A program made the translations under genes and the position numbers. From the NCBI GenBank assembly GCA_002440045.1, contig DJRI01000104.1, forward strand, positions 1,810 through 17,935: DNA of 16,126 nt. The letters run 5' to 3'. Position 1 is the stretch's first letter, and each line of letters starts with the position of its first letter. The notes under the pieces are model-generated. The model worked only from the letters and a program-made list of their open reading frames with translations. It did not search any database and was not told the origin of the DNA. This stretch comes from Ruminococcaceae bacterium UBA6364 (GTDB taxonomy: Bacteria; Bacillota; Clostridia; Oscillospirales; Acutalibacteraceae). This document shows positions 1 through 7,104 of this stretch, one piece after another.

Positions 1-121
1 AAACCGCTTTGTCGCTGTAATTGAGGTCGCAAGCAAGCTTTAACTGTGTAATCTCGCGGGAGCGCCGCAAGGAAGAAAGCCTTTGCGAAAAGCCGGCTTT
101 AACATTTTCTTCTGTAATCAT
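1..121 (-). CDS. XRE/Cro-family HTH transcriptional regulator, N-terminal part (runs off left edge)
   Basis: The first 40 codons read from an ATG at 121 down to the window edge with no stop. The translation begins MITEENVKAGFSQRL and continues with LRRSREITQLKLA and LNYSDKAV. This is the pattern of an XRE/Cro-type helix-turn-helix: a first helix with LxxLR, then ITQxxLA, then a recognition helix with the S-x-KAV motif usual in Firmicutes regulators. Such proteins bind operator DNA as dimers and often repress their own gene. A purine-rich AAAGGGG lies about 11 nt upstream of the ATG. The gene is downstream of, and on the same strand as, the ABC exporter operon, but a strong terminator separates them, so it probably has its own promoter in 122-293. 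The effector domain is outside the window, so its signal and targets are unknown. Confidence 0.8.
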   Translation of the reverse strand, partial: MITEENVKAGFSQRLSSLRRSREITQLKLACDLNYSDKAV

Positions 122-160
122 AACTTTGTCAGCCCCTTTTGACACCGTCGATAAATTGCG

Positions 161-210
161 GTGAAAAAATACCGTGAGAAACTTTTTTATTATAATCGGT
201 ATTTTATCAC
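161..210. promoter_or_regulatory. Inverted repeat flanking a -10 box upstream of the XRE gene; candidate operator
   Basis: The left arm GTGAAAAAATACCG (161-174) and right arm CGGTATTTTATCAC (197-210) are reverse complements at 13 of 14 positions. The 22-bp spacer contains TATAAT on the minus strand (194-189), 67 bp upstream of the regulator ATG. No good -35 box sits at 17 bp from it. If this -10 is used, only one arm would be transcribed, so the repeat would act as DNA rather than as an RNA hairpin. That fits a self-regulatory operator for a dimeric HTH protein. The function is inferred; the repeat is seen directly. Confidence 0.5.
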
Positions 211-237
211 AAATACAGGCTTAACAATTGAACACAT

Positions 238-266
238 TGTAAATTAAATTTCAAATAATATGTCAA
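238..266 (-). promoter_or_regulatory. Second candidate promoter for the XRE gene
   Basis: A perfect TTGACA -35 box lies at 266-261 on the minus strand. The -10 is weaker: TTTACA at 243-238 with a 17-bp spacer, or TACAAT with 19 bp. If it is used, the transcript would carry both arms of the 161-210 inverted repeat in its leader. It is an alternative to the TATAAT at 194-189. Confidence 0.3.
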
Positions 267-293
267 ACTCTGTCGCCGGCGGCAAAAAATAAT

Positions 294-321
294 GGGGCTG
301 TAAAATACTTTTTACAGCCCC
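294..321 (-). terminator. Rho-independent terminator of the ABC exporter operon
   Basis: GGGGCTGTAAAA (294-305) and TTTTACAGCCCC (310-321) pair perfectly over 12 bp around a 4-nt loop. On the minus strand the hairpin begins 10 nt after the stop codon of the ABC gene and is followed by ATTATTTTTT. It closes the two-gene exporter operon and insulates the XRE gene. Confidence 0.9.
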
Positions 322-331
322 AAAATATTTT

Positions 332-2272
332 TTATTCAAGCTCAAACGCGCCCGTATAAAGACGGTAATATGTGCCCTTTTCTTCAATAAGCTTTTCGTG
401 ACTGCCGCGTTCTATTATAACGCCGTGGTCAAGCACCATTATAACGTCCGAGTTTCTTACGGTAGAAAGCCTGTGAGCAATAACGAAAACCGTTCTGCCC
501 TCCATAAGCTTATCCATACCGCGCTGAACAATAGCTTCGGTTCTTGTGTCTATTGACGACGTAGCTTCGTCAAGAATCATTACGGGCGGGTCTGCAACGG
601 CGGCTCTTGCAATCGCTATCAACTGGCGCTGACCCTGTGAAAGGTTTGCGCCGTTGTTTGAAAGCTCTGTGTTGTAGCCCTCGGGCAGACGTGTAATAAA
701 GCTGTCCGCACCCGAAAGCCGCGCCGCTTCGATGCACTCTTCATCGGTGGCGTCAAGTCTGCCGTAACGGATGTTATCCATAACAGTACCCGTAAACAGA
801 TTTGTTTCCTGAAGAACTATTCCGAGGCTTCGCCTTAAATCAGACTTTTTGATTTTATTGATGTTTATGCCGTCATAGCGAATTTTGCCGTCGGCAATAT
901 CGTAAAACCTGTTGATAAGGTTTGTTATTGTGGTTTTGCCCGCGCCCGTTGCGCCTACAAAAGCAACCTTTTGACCCGGCTCTGCGTACACGGTAACACC
1001 GTGCAGAACATCTTTGCCCTCTTCATAGGCAAAATCAACGTCATACATACGCACATCGCCTTTAAGGGGCGTATATGTCACGGTGCCGTCGCTGTGCGGG
1101 TGCTTCCACGCCCAGTGACCCGTGCGGCTCTCACTTTCTTTCGGCTCGCCGTTTTCGTCATATTCGCAGTTGACAAGGGTAACATAACCGTCGTCAACCT
1201 CGGGCTTTTCATCCATAAGCGCAAATATTCTTCCGGCGCCCGCAAGACCCATGGCAATGGCGTGGTTCTGCTGAGAAAGCTGATTTATATTGCCTGTGAA
1301 CTGCTTTGTCATATTAAGGAACGGAACGATAATATCTATCGAGAACGGAAGCCCCGAAATGCTTATGTTGTTAATGCCCGACAGCAGGAACACGCCGCCC
1401 ACCGTTGCACAGATAACATAAAGCACGTTGCCTATGTTCATTATTATCGGTCCTAAGCAGTTTGCATAAGAGTTTGCTTTATAGCTTTCGCTGTAAAGGT
1501 TTTCGTTTATTTCGTCAAAACCGTCTTTAACCTGCTGTTCGTGACAAAATACCTTTATAACCTTCTGACCGTTCATCATCTCCTGAATGAAGCCTTCAAG
1601 CTTGCCGACGGACGCCTGCAAACGAATGAAGTATTTTGCAGAACCGCCGCCGATTTTTTTGGAGACGAAAATCATAACAGCAACGCCTAAAAGCACAACG
1701 CACGTCATAAATACGCTGTAATAAAGCATTATGAAAAGCACCGTCAAAACTATTACGCTTGACTGCAAAAGGCTCGGAAGCGACTGTGAAACAAGCTGTC
1801 TTAACGTATCAATATCATTGGTGTAATAGCTCATTATGTCGCCGTGCTTGTGCGTATCAAAATATTTTATAGGAAGATTTTGCATTCCGTCAAACATTTT
1901 GCAGCGCATTTTGTCAAGAAAGCCCTGCGTTATATACGCCATAAGCTGGCTGTATGTTGTAATGAATATTATAGAGAACAAATACAGCACAAGAAGCATT
2001 CCGACCATGGGCAGTATTTCGGTTTTTGCCGCCGTCCAGTCAAGGTTGCCGGCTTCATAATATTCGGTTACTATTTTCAAGACCTTTTGCTGAAAAACAG
2101 CGGGTATTGACGACACCAACGCCGAAAGCAAAATGCAAACGCATGTAAGCGGTGCAAGAACGGGGTAAGACTTGAAAAGAAGCTTTATAACTCTTTTTAA
2201 AACGCCCTTGTCAAGCTTTCTCGGCGGCATACCCTTAGGCCCGCCTTTTTGGGGCATTCTGTTACTGCTCAT
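332..2272 (-). CDS. ABC exporter half-transporter with the canonical ATP site (second subunit of a heterodimer)
   Basis: This is a type IV (multidrug/lipid type) ABC exporter subunit of 646 residues: a six-helix membrane domain (about 30-350) fused to a C-terminal ATPase. Walker A is GATGAGKTT (about 440-448), the signature LSQGQ (about 544-548), Walker B VMILDE with catalytic Glu (about 569) and H-loop IAHR (His about 600). The signature has Gln in place of the usual second Gly, as expected of the partner that faces a degenerate site. An insert of about 45 residues rich in charged and aromatic residues lies between the membrane and ATPase domains. The ATG at 2272 was chosen because GGGGG lies 8 nt upstream; an in-frame start at 2302 gives 656 residues, but its ribosome site would be worse placed. 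It overlaps the preceding exporter gene by 11 nt, implying translational coupling. The substrate cannot be told from sequence; drugs, lipids or peptides are possible. Confidence 0.93.
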   Translation of the reverse strand: MSSNRMPQKGGPKGMPPRKLDKGVLKRVIKLLFKSYPVLAPLTCVCILLSALVSSIPAVFQQKVLKIVTEYYEAGNLDWTAAKTEILPMVGMLLVLYLFSIIFITTYSQLMAYITQGFLDKMRCKMFDGMQNLPIKYFDTHKHGDIMSYYTNDIDTLRQLVSQSLPSLLQSSVIVLTVLFIMLYYSVFMTCVVLLGVAVMIFVSKKIGGGSAKYFIRLQASVGKLEGFIQEMMNGQKVIKVFCHEQQVKDGFDEINENLYSESYKANSYANCLGPIIMNIGNVLYVICATVGGVFLLSGINNISISGLPFSIDIIVPFLNMTKQFTGNINQLSQQNHAIAMGLAGAGRIFALMDEKPEVDDGYVTLVNCEYDENGEPKESESRTGHWAWKHPHSDGTVTYTPLKGDVRMYDVDFAYEEGKDVLHGVTVYAEPGQKVAFVGATGAGKTTITNLINRFYDIADGKIRYDGININKIKKSDLRRSLGIVLQETNLFTGTVMDNIRYGRLDATDEECIEAARLSGADSFITRLPEGYNTELSNNGANLSQGQRQLIAIARAAVADPPVMILDEATSSIDTRTEAIVQRGMDKLMEGRTVFVIAHRLSTVRNSDVIMVLDHGVIIERGSHEKLIEEKGTYYRLYTGAFELE

Positions 2273-4007
2273 CTTCATTGCCCCCTTTCGTCTGCTGCTC
2301 ATAAACCTCGCGGTATATTTCGCTTGTTTTCATAAGCTCTTCGTGGGTGCCCATATCGGCAATTTTGCCGTCGTCCATAACGATTATAAGGTCAGACTCC
2401 ATAACAGATGTTATGCGTTGGGCAATAATTATCTTTGTGGTTTCGGGAATATAATTCTTAAATCCCGCTCTGATAAGCGCGTCTGTTTTTGTATCGACTG
2501 CACTTGTTGAGTCGTCAAGTATAAGAATTTTCGGCTTTTTAAGAAGTGCGCGCGCTATGCAAAGGCGCTGCTTCTGACCGCCCGAAACGTTTGTGCCGCC
2601 CTGTTCGATGTGGGTTTCATACCCGTCGGGGAAGCTTCTTACAAATTCATCGGCCTGCGAAAGGCGGCAGGCCTCAATAATTTCCTCCTGCGTTGCGTTT
2701 TCGTTGCCCCAACGAAGGTTTTCGTTTATCGTGCCCGAAAAAAGAAGGTTTTTCTGAAGCACCATGGCAACAGCGCCGCGCAAAGCTTCAATGTCATAAT
2801 TTCTGACGTCAACGCCGCCGACCTTAACCGTGCCCTCGGTGGCGTCATAAAGACGCGGTATGAGCTGAACAAGCGAAGATTTGCTTGAACCCGTGCCGCC
2901 GATTATACCGACGGTCATGCCCGACTTTATGTGAAGGTCAATATCCGAAAGCGCAAATTTTTCGGCTGTTTTTGAGTACTTAAAGCTGACATCGCAAAAA
3001 TCTATCGAACCGTCTTTAACATCGGTTACGGGGTTTTCGGGATTTTTGAGCGCGGTTTTTTCGTCAAGCACCTCGATGATACGCTTCATGGACTCACTTG
3101 ACATTGTGAGCATAACGTATATCATCGAAAGCATCATAAGCTGCATAAGAATTTGTATGCCGTAAGTCAGCATCGACGACATTTCGCCGACGCCGAGGTT
3201 AGCGCCGCCGGTTGTAATAATGATTTTTGAACCGACTATAAGCACAAAAATCATATTGAAATAAACGCATATCTGCATAAGCGGCGAGTTCAAGGCGACT
3301 ATTCTTTCGGCGCGGGTAAAATCAACGCGTATATCCTCAGCCGCGGCGCCGAATTTCTTTTTTTCGTACTCTTCGCGCGAAAAACCCTTTACAACACGCA
3401 TTGCGCGCACGTTTTCTTCGATGGACTCGTTAAGACGGTCATACTTTTTAAACACCCTGTGAAACGCGGGCATAGCCTTGCGGCTTATAAACACAAGACC
3501 GCACACAAGAACCGGAATGATTATTACAAACAGAGTTGCAAGCGCGCCGCCCATAATGTAAGCCATAATGATTGAAAAAACAAGCATCAACGGCGCACGG
3601 ATTGCCGTTCTTATAATCATCATATATGACATCTGAACGTTTGAAACGTCGGTTGTCATTCTGGTAACGAGCGATGAAGATGAGAATTTGTCGATGTTTT
3701 CAAAAGAAAACGTCTGTATCCTGTGGAAAATGTCGTGCCTTAAATTTTTCGCAAAGCCCGACGACGCCTTTGAGCAGGTAAAGCCAGCAATGCCGCCGCA
3801 GGAAAGCGAACACACAGCCATGGCTATAAGCACGCCGCCCGTTTTCATAACCGCAGAAAGCTCTGCACCGTCTTCAACGGCGTTAACAAGGTTTGCCGTT
3901 ATATAGGGAATGATGCACTCGATAACGGCTTCTAAAAGAATAAAAATAAATGTAAGTATCGAGGGTAATTTATACTCTCTTATACTTTGCATAAGCTTTT
4001 TAAGCAC
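2262..4007 (-). CDS. ABC exporter half-transporter with the degenerate ATP site (first subunit of a heterodimer)
   Basis: A 581-residue exporter half: membrane domain at about 15-310, ATPase at about 333-575. Walker A is GGTGSSKSS (370-378), with Ser where Gly is usual. The signature is VSGGQ (474-478). Walker B ends ILILDD, so Asp499 replaces the catalytic Glu, and the switch His is Gln530 (IIAQR). These changes mark the non-hydrolysing site of heterodimeric exporters such as LmrCD, BmrCD and TM287/288. The partner just downstream has the complementary canonical residues, so the two very likely form one transporter in the cytoplasmic membrane. The start is GTG at 4007, with AAAGGAG about 7 nt upstream. 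It is the first gene of its operon and follows a good promoter at 4052-4080. Export of a toxic or cell-envelope compound is plausible, but no substrate is indicated. Confidence 0.93.
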   Translation of the reverse strand: MLKKLMQSIREYKLPSILTFIFILLEAVIECIIPYITANLVNAVEDGAELSAVMKTGGVLIAMAVCSLSCGGIAGFTCSKASSGFAKNLRHDIFHRIQTFSFENIDKFSSSSLVTRMTTDVSNVQMSYMMIIRTAIRAPLMLVFSIIMAYIMGGALATLFVIIIPVLVCGLVFISRKAMPAFHRVFKKYDRLNESIEENVRAMRVVKGFSREEYEKKKFGAAAEDIRVDFTRAERIVALNSPLMQICVYFNMIFVLIVGSKIIITTGGANLGVGEMSSMLTYGIQILMQLMMLSMIYVMLTMSSESMKRIIEVLDEKTALKNPENPVTDVKDGSIDFCDVSFKYSKTAEKFALSDIDLHIKSGMTVGIIGGTGSSKSSLVQLIPRLYDATEGTVKVGGVDVRNYDIEALRGAVAMVLQKNLLFSGTINENLRWGNENATQEEIIEACRLSQADEFVRSFPDGYETHIEQGGTNVSGGQKQRLCIARALLKKPKILILDDSTSAVDTKTDALIRAGFKNYIPETTKIIIAQRITSVMESDLIIVMDDGKIADMGTHEELMKTSEIYREVYEQQTKGGNEDEQ

Positions 4008-4051
4008 AAGCTCTCTCCTTTCGTATTTTCATTTATGTATTAAACTTAATG

Positions 4052-4080
4052 ATTATACAATTAAAATCGCCGAAACTCAA
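4052..4080 (-). promoter_or_regulatory. Promoter of the ABC exporter operon
   Basis: The minus strand carries TTGAGT (4080-4075), a 17-bp spacer and a perfect TATAAT (4057-4052). The -10 is 45 bp upstream of the GTG at 4007. It faces away from the yfcE promoter in the same 199-bp divergent intergenic region. Confidence 0.7.
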
Positions 4081-4144
4081 GAAGTAATTTGTAAACTTTT
4101 TCTAAATCCGAGAACATTTTTTTATGTAATCGGTACATTCCATC

Positions 4145-4173
4145 TTGACTTTAAGTCCGCAAATTTTTATAAT
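4145..4173 (+). promoter_or_regulatory. Promoter of the YfcE-like phosphodiesterase gene
   Basis: TTGACT (4145-4150), a 17-bp spacer and TATAAT (4168-4173) form a near-consensus housekeeping promoter. The -10 ends 33 bp before the start codon, leaving a short leader of about 25 nt. Confidence 0.8.
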
Positions 4174-4206
4174 TTTTTCAGATAGGCATAAGAGAGGTGC
4201 TTTAAC

Positions 4207-4752
4207 TTGAAACTTATGATAGCTTCCGACATACACGGCTCCGAAAAATACTGCAAAATGCTCGTCAACCGTTTTAAAGAAGAAAATGCAGACAGGCTTT
4301 TGCTTTTGGGCGATATTTTATATCACGGCCCACGCAACGACCTGCCCGAATATTATTCGCCCAAGGGCGTTATCGCGCTTTTAAACGAAATAAGCGATAA
4401 AATTCTTTGTGTTCGCGGCAATTGCGACGCCGAGGTGGACTCAATGGTATTGAACTTTCCTTTGAGCGCCGACTATGCATATGTTTTTGTTGACGGCGTA
4501 AGCATTTTTGCGTCGCACGGCCACATTTTTAATGAAGAAAAGCTGCCGCCGTTAAAAAAAGACGATATTCTTCTTAACGGCCACACGCACGTTCCGAAAT
4601 GCACAAAGCACGACGGCTATACTTATATGAACTGCGGCTCTGTGTCTATCCCGAAAGAGGACAGCCCGCACTCTTATATGACGCTTGAGGACGGCGTGTT
4701 CGTCTGGAAAGACCTTGTTTCGGGTGAAGAATATATGAATACTGAAACTTAA
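4207..4752 (+). CDS. yfcE: YfcE-family metallophosphoesterase
   Basis: This 181-residue protein matches the compact calcineurin-like phosphoesterase family YfcE in length and in all metal-binding motifs: SDIHG (Asp8, His10), GDILYHGPRN (Asp36), RGNCD (Asn72), SHGH (His104) and NGHTHVP (His126, His128). Members are cytoplasmic, usually Mn2+-dependent phosphodiesterases active on artificial diester substrates; the natural substrate is not known. The start is TTG at 4207 with GAGAGGTG about 7 nt upstream; an ATG three codons later has a worse-placed ribosome site. It is the only plus-strand gene in the window. It stands alone between its own promoter and a strong terminator shared with the convergent metA, so it is probably monocistronic. 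The family call is firm; the substrate is open. Confidence 0.92.
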   Translation: MKLMIASDIHGSEKYCKMLVNRFKEENADRLLLLGDILYHGPRNDLPEYYSPKGVIALLNEISDKILCVRGNCDAEVDSMVLNFPLSADYAYVFVDGVSIFASHGHIFNEEKLPPLKKDDILLNGHTHVPKCTKHDGYTYMNCGSVSIPKEDSPHSYMTLEDGVFVWKDLVSGEEYMNTET

Positions 4753-4766
4753 TCCGCAAAAAACGT

Positions 4767-4802
4767 CCCGTGAAAAGAATTGCTCTTTTCACGGGATTTT
4801 TT
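4767..4802. terminator. Bidirectional terminator between yfcE and metA
   Basis: CCCGTGAAAAGA (4767-4778) and TCTTTTCACGGG (4784-4795) pair perfectly over 12 bp around a 5-nt loop. Six T follow on the plus strand (4797-4802). On the minus strand the hairpin is followed by ACGTTTTTT. It therefore fits as terminator for both convergent genes; the last base of the plus-strand T run is the last base of the metA stop codon. Confidence 0.9.
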
Positions 4803-5725
4803 CAGTTTCCGCCGATTTCCGTAATATCATACGGTGTTGACTGGTAAACAAAATAGTTAAGCCAATTTGAATACAAAAGATTTGCGTGCGAACGCCACTT
4901 CATAAAAGGCTCCCTTTCGGGGTCGCCGTCCGGGAAATAATTCTCGGGTATTTCGGGATCTATACCTGCGTTTTTGTCGCGGATATACTCGTTTTTCAGA
5001 GTATTTACGTCATATTCGGAATGACCCGTAACAAATATCTGCTTGCCGTTTTCTGTGGTGGCTATATAAACGCCCGCTTCTTTTGAAGAAGCAAGGATTT
5101 TAAGCTCGGGCACTTTTTCAATGTCCTCGCGGCGAACGCCCGTATAGCGTGAGTGCGGAACATAAAATTCATCGTCAAAGCCCCTTAAAAGAATGGCCCG
5201 CTTATAGTCCGCCGTGTGTTTATATACGCCCGAAAGCTTTTTTTCGAGCGGATATTTTTTTATGCCGAAATGGTAATAAAGCCCCGCCTGCGCGCCCCAG
5301 CAAATGTGAAACGTGCTTGTGACGTGGGTTTTACTCCACTCCATTATCTCGCAAAGCTCCTGCCAATACTCAACGTCTTCAAACCTAAGCTTTTCAACAG
5401 GCGCGCCCGTTATTATCATTCCGTCAAAATTTTCGGTCTTAACATCGTCAAAGGTTTTGTAAAACGCAAGCAAATATTCCTTCGGGGTGTGCTTCGGAAC
5501 GTGAGATTTTGTCATAATAAGCTCCAGCTCCACCTGCAAAGGCGAGTTGCCCAAAAGCCTTGTGAGCTGCGTTTCTGTCTCGGCCTTTTGCGGCATTAAG
5601 TTCAGAAGCAGAATTTTCAGCGGGCGTATATCCTGTGTTATGGCGCGTTTTTCGGTCATAACAAAAATATTTTCGTTTAAAAGCGTTTGCACCGCGGGCA
5701 ACGCGTCGGGTATTTTAATAGGCAC
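4802..5725 (-). CDS. metA: Homoserine O-acetyltransferase (MetA family)
   Basis: The protein of 307 residues belongs to the MetA family, which acylates homoserine in the first committed step of methionine synthesis. The catalytic nucleophile is Cys142 (HICWGAQAG), with His235 and Glu237 in GHSEYD. The acyl-specificity position in [15 protein letters not shown] is Glu111. In characterised family members Glu here goes with acetyl-CoA and Gly with succinyl-CoA, so the product should be O-acetylhomoserine despite the common name homoserine succinyltransferase. The downstream enzyme MetY, encoded 23 bp upstream on the same strand, uses exactly that product. The start is GTG at 5725 with GGAGG 8 nt before it. 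It is the last gene of the metY-metA unit, ending at a bidirectional terminator. Confidence 0.95.
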   Translation of the reverse strand: MPIKIPDALPAVQTLLNENIFVMTEKRAITQDIRPLKILLLNLMPQKAETETQLTRLLGNSPLQVELELIMTKSHVPKHTPKEYLLAFYKTFDDVKTENFDGMIITGAPVEKLRFEDVEYWQELCEIMEWSKTHVTSTFHICWGAQAGLYYHFGIKKYPLEKKLSGVYKHTADYKRAILLRGFDDEFYVPHSRYTGVRREDIEKVPELKILASSKEAGVYIATTENGKQIFVTGHSEYDVNTLKNEYIRDKNAGIDPEIPENYFPDGDPEREPFMKWRSHANLLYSNWLNYFVYQSTPYDITEIGGN

Positions 5726-5748
5726 AAAAACAGCCTCCGCTCAAAAAA

Positions 5749-7029
5749 TTATTCGCCAAGCGCCTGCTTTATGTCGTCTATAAGGTCGGCGCTGTTTTCA
5801 AGTCCGCACGAAAGTCTTACAAGGTCGGGGCTGACGCCTGCGTTTACAAGCTCTTCGTCGTTCATCTGACGGTGCGTTGTGCTCGCGGGATGCAAACAGC
5901 AGCTTCTTGCGTCGGCAACGTGCGTTTCTATGGCAATTATTTTAAGCCGTCTCATAAACTCCTCTGCGGCGGCTCTGCCGCCCTTTACGCCGAAGCTTAC
6001 AACGCCGCAAGTGCCGTTTTTAAGATATTTTGAAGCAAGAGGATAATCCTCGTCGCCCTCAAGACCCGCATATTTTACCCACGAAATTTTGTCGCTTTCT
6101 TTAAGGAATTTTGCAACGGCAAGCGCATTTTCGCAATGACGCGCCATTCTGACGTGAAGGCTTTCAAGCCCGAGGTTCAAATAAAACGCGCTTTGGGGCG
6201 ACTGCACCGAGCCGAAATCGCGCATTAACTGCGCCGTTGCCTTTGTAATATATGCGCCCTCTTTGCCGAATCTTTCGGTATATGTTATGCCGTGATAGCT
6301 TTCGTCGGGCGTGCAAAGTCCCGGGAATTTGTCGGGGTAACGCGCCCAGTCAAATTTTCCCGAATCGACTATGCAGCCGCCGACAGCCGCGCCGTGACCG
6401 TCCATATATTTTGTTGTGGAATGGGTAACAATATCTGCGCCCCACTCAAACGGGCGGCAGTTTACAGGCGTTGCAAACGTATTGTCGATTATAAGCGGAA
6501 CGCCGTGAGCGTGTGCCGCCTTTGCAAATTTTTCAATATCGAGCACCTTTAAAGCGGGGTTTGCTATGGTCTCGCCAAAAACAGCCTTTGTGTTCGGTCT
6601 GAAAGCTTTTTCAAGCTCTTCGTCGGAACAGTCGGGCGAAACGAACGTAAAGTCTATGCCCATCTTTTTCATTGTAACCGAAAACAGGTTGAACGTGCCG
6701 CCGTATATCGTCGAGGACGAAACAACGTGGTCGCCGCACGAAGCAATGTTAAATACGGCATAAAACGATGCCGCCTGACCCGAGCTTGTAAGCATCGCCG
6801 CAGTGCCGCCCTCAAGCGCGCAGATTTTTGCGGCAACCGTGTCGCACGTCGGGTTTTGAAGTCTTGAATAAAAATATCCGCTTGCTTCAAGGTCGAAAAG
6901 CTTGCCCATATCTTCGCCCGTGTCATATTTAAACGTTGTGCTCTGAACTATTGGTATCTGCCTCGGCTCGCCGTTTTTCGGGCGATAGCCGCCCTGTACG
7001 CATTTTGTTTCTATTCTGAAATCGTTCAT
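5749..7029 (-). CDS. metY: O-acetylhomoserine sulfhydrylase (aminocarboxypropyltransferase), PLP-dependent
   Basis: A 426-residue Cys/Met-metabolism PLP enzyme of full family length. It combines O-acetylhomoserine with sulfide to give homocysteine and acetate. Visible signs are the N-terminal ETKCVQGGY, SRLQNPT (about 55-61), the cofactor region SSGQAA (about 82-87), IDNTFATP (181-188) with the PLP-contacting Asp182, and the Schiff-base Lys207 in THSTTKYMDGHG. The C-terminal THRQMNDEEL with SCGLE is also typical of this branch rather than of cystathionine gamma-synthase. ATG at 7029 is preceded by AGAGG. With metA 23 bp downstream it makes a two-step direct sulfhydrylation route. The upstream transporter gene ends 49 bp away, which is too short for a SAM riboswitch or T-box leader. 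Co-transcription with that transporter, or use of the TATAAT at 7078-7083, are both possible. Confidence 0.95.
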   Translation of the reverse strand: MNDFRIETKCVQGGYRPKNGEPRQIPIVQSTTFKYDTGEDMGKLFDLEASGYFYSRLQNPTCDTVAAKICALEGGTAAMLTSSGQAASFYAVFNIASCGDHVVSSSTIYGGTFNLFSVTMKKMGIDFTFVSPDCSDEELEKAFRPNTKAVFGETIANPALKVLDIEKFAKAAHAHGVPLIIDNTFATPVNCRPFEWGADIVTHSTTKYMDGHGAAVGGCIVDSGKFDWARYPDKFPGLCTPDESYHGITYTERFGKEGAYITKATAQLMRDFGSVQSPQSAFYLNLGLESLHVRMARHCENALAVAKFLKESDKISWVKYAGLEGDEDYPLASKYLKNGTCGVVSFGVKGGRAAAEEFMRRLKIIAIETHVADARSCCLHPASTTHRQMNDEELVNAGVSPDLVRLSCGLENSADLIDDIKQALGE

Positions 7030-7077
7030 TTTATATACCTCTTTTCAGTCAAAAAATTCAAATCCGAATTGCAATTA

Positions 7078-7104
7078 ATTATATACCTACTCCCACAGGT
7101 TCAA
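7078..7104 (-). promoter_or_regulatory. Possible promoter of metY-metA inside the transporter stop region
   Basis: A perfect TATAAT (7083-7078) overlaps the TAA stop of the transporter gene. TTGAAC (7104-7099) lies upstream, but with only a 15-bp spacer, which is short. If used, the leader to metY would be about 40 nt. It is offered because no other promoter for the met genes is visible. Confidence 0.35.

Noticed and set aside
161..210. Inverted repeat as a Rho-independent terminator
   Set aside because: The loop would be 22 nt, the stem is AT-rich, no T tract follows, and a strong terminator for the exporter operon already lies at 294-321.
971..1456. Plus-strand open frame of 161 codons opposite the ABC exporter gene
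   Set aside because: It is antisense to well-conserved exporter sequence, with no family resemblance and no promoter seen.
2273..2302. Upstream ATG at 2302 for the second ABC gene
   Set aside because: The GGGGG ribosome site lies downstream of that codon and is ideally spaced from the ATG at 2272.
4131..4139. TAATCGGTA-like 9-mer shared between the exporter/yfcE intergenic region and the XRE operator candidate
   Set aside because: The match does not extend over the 14-bp arm and has no inverted partner, so a chance match in AT-rich DNA is likely.
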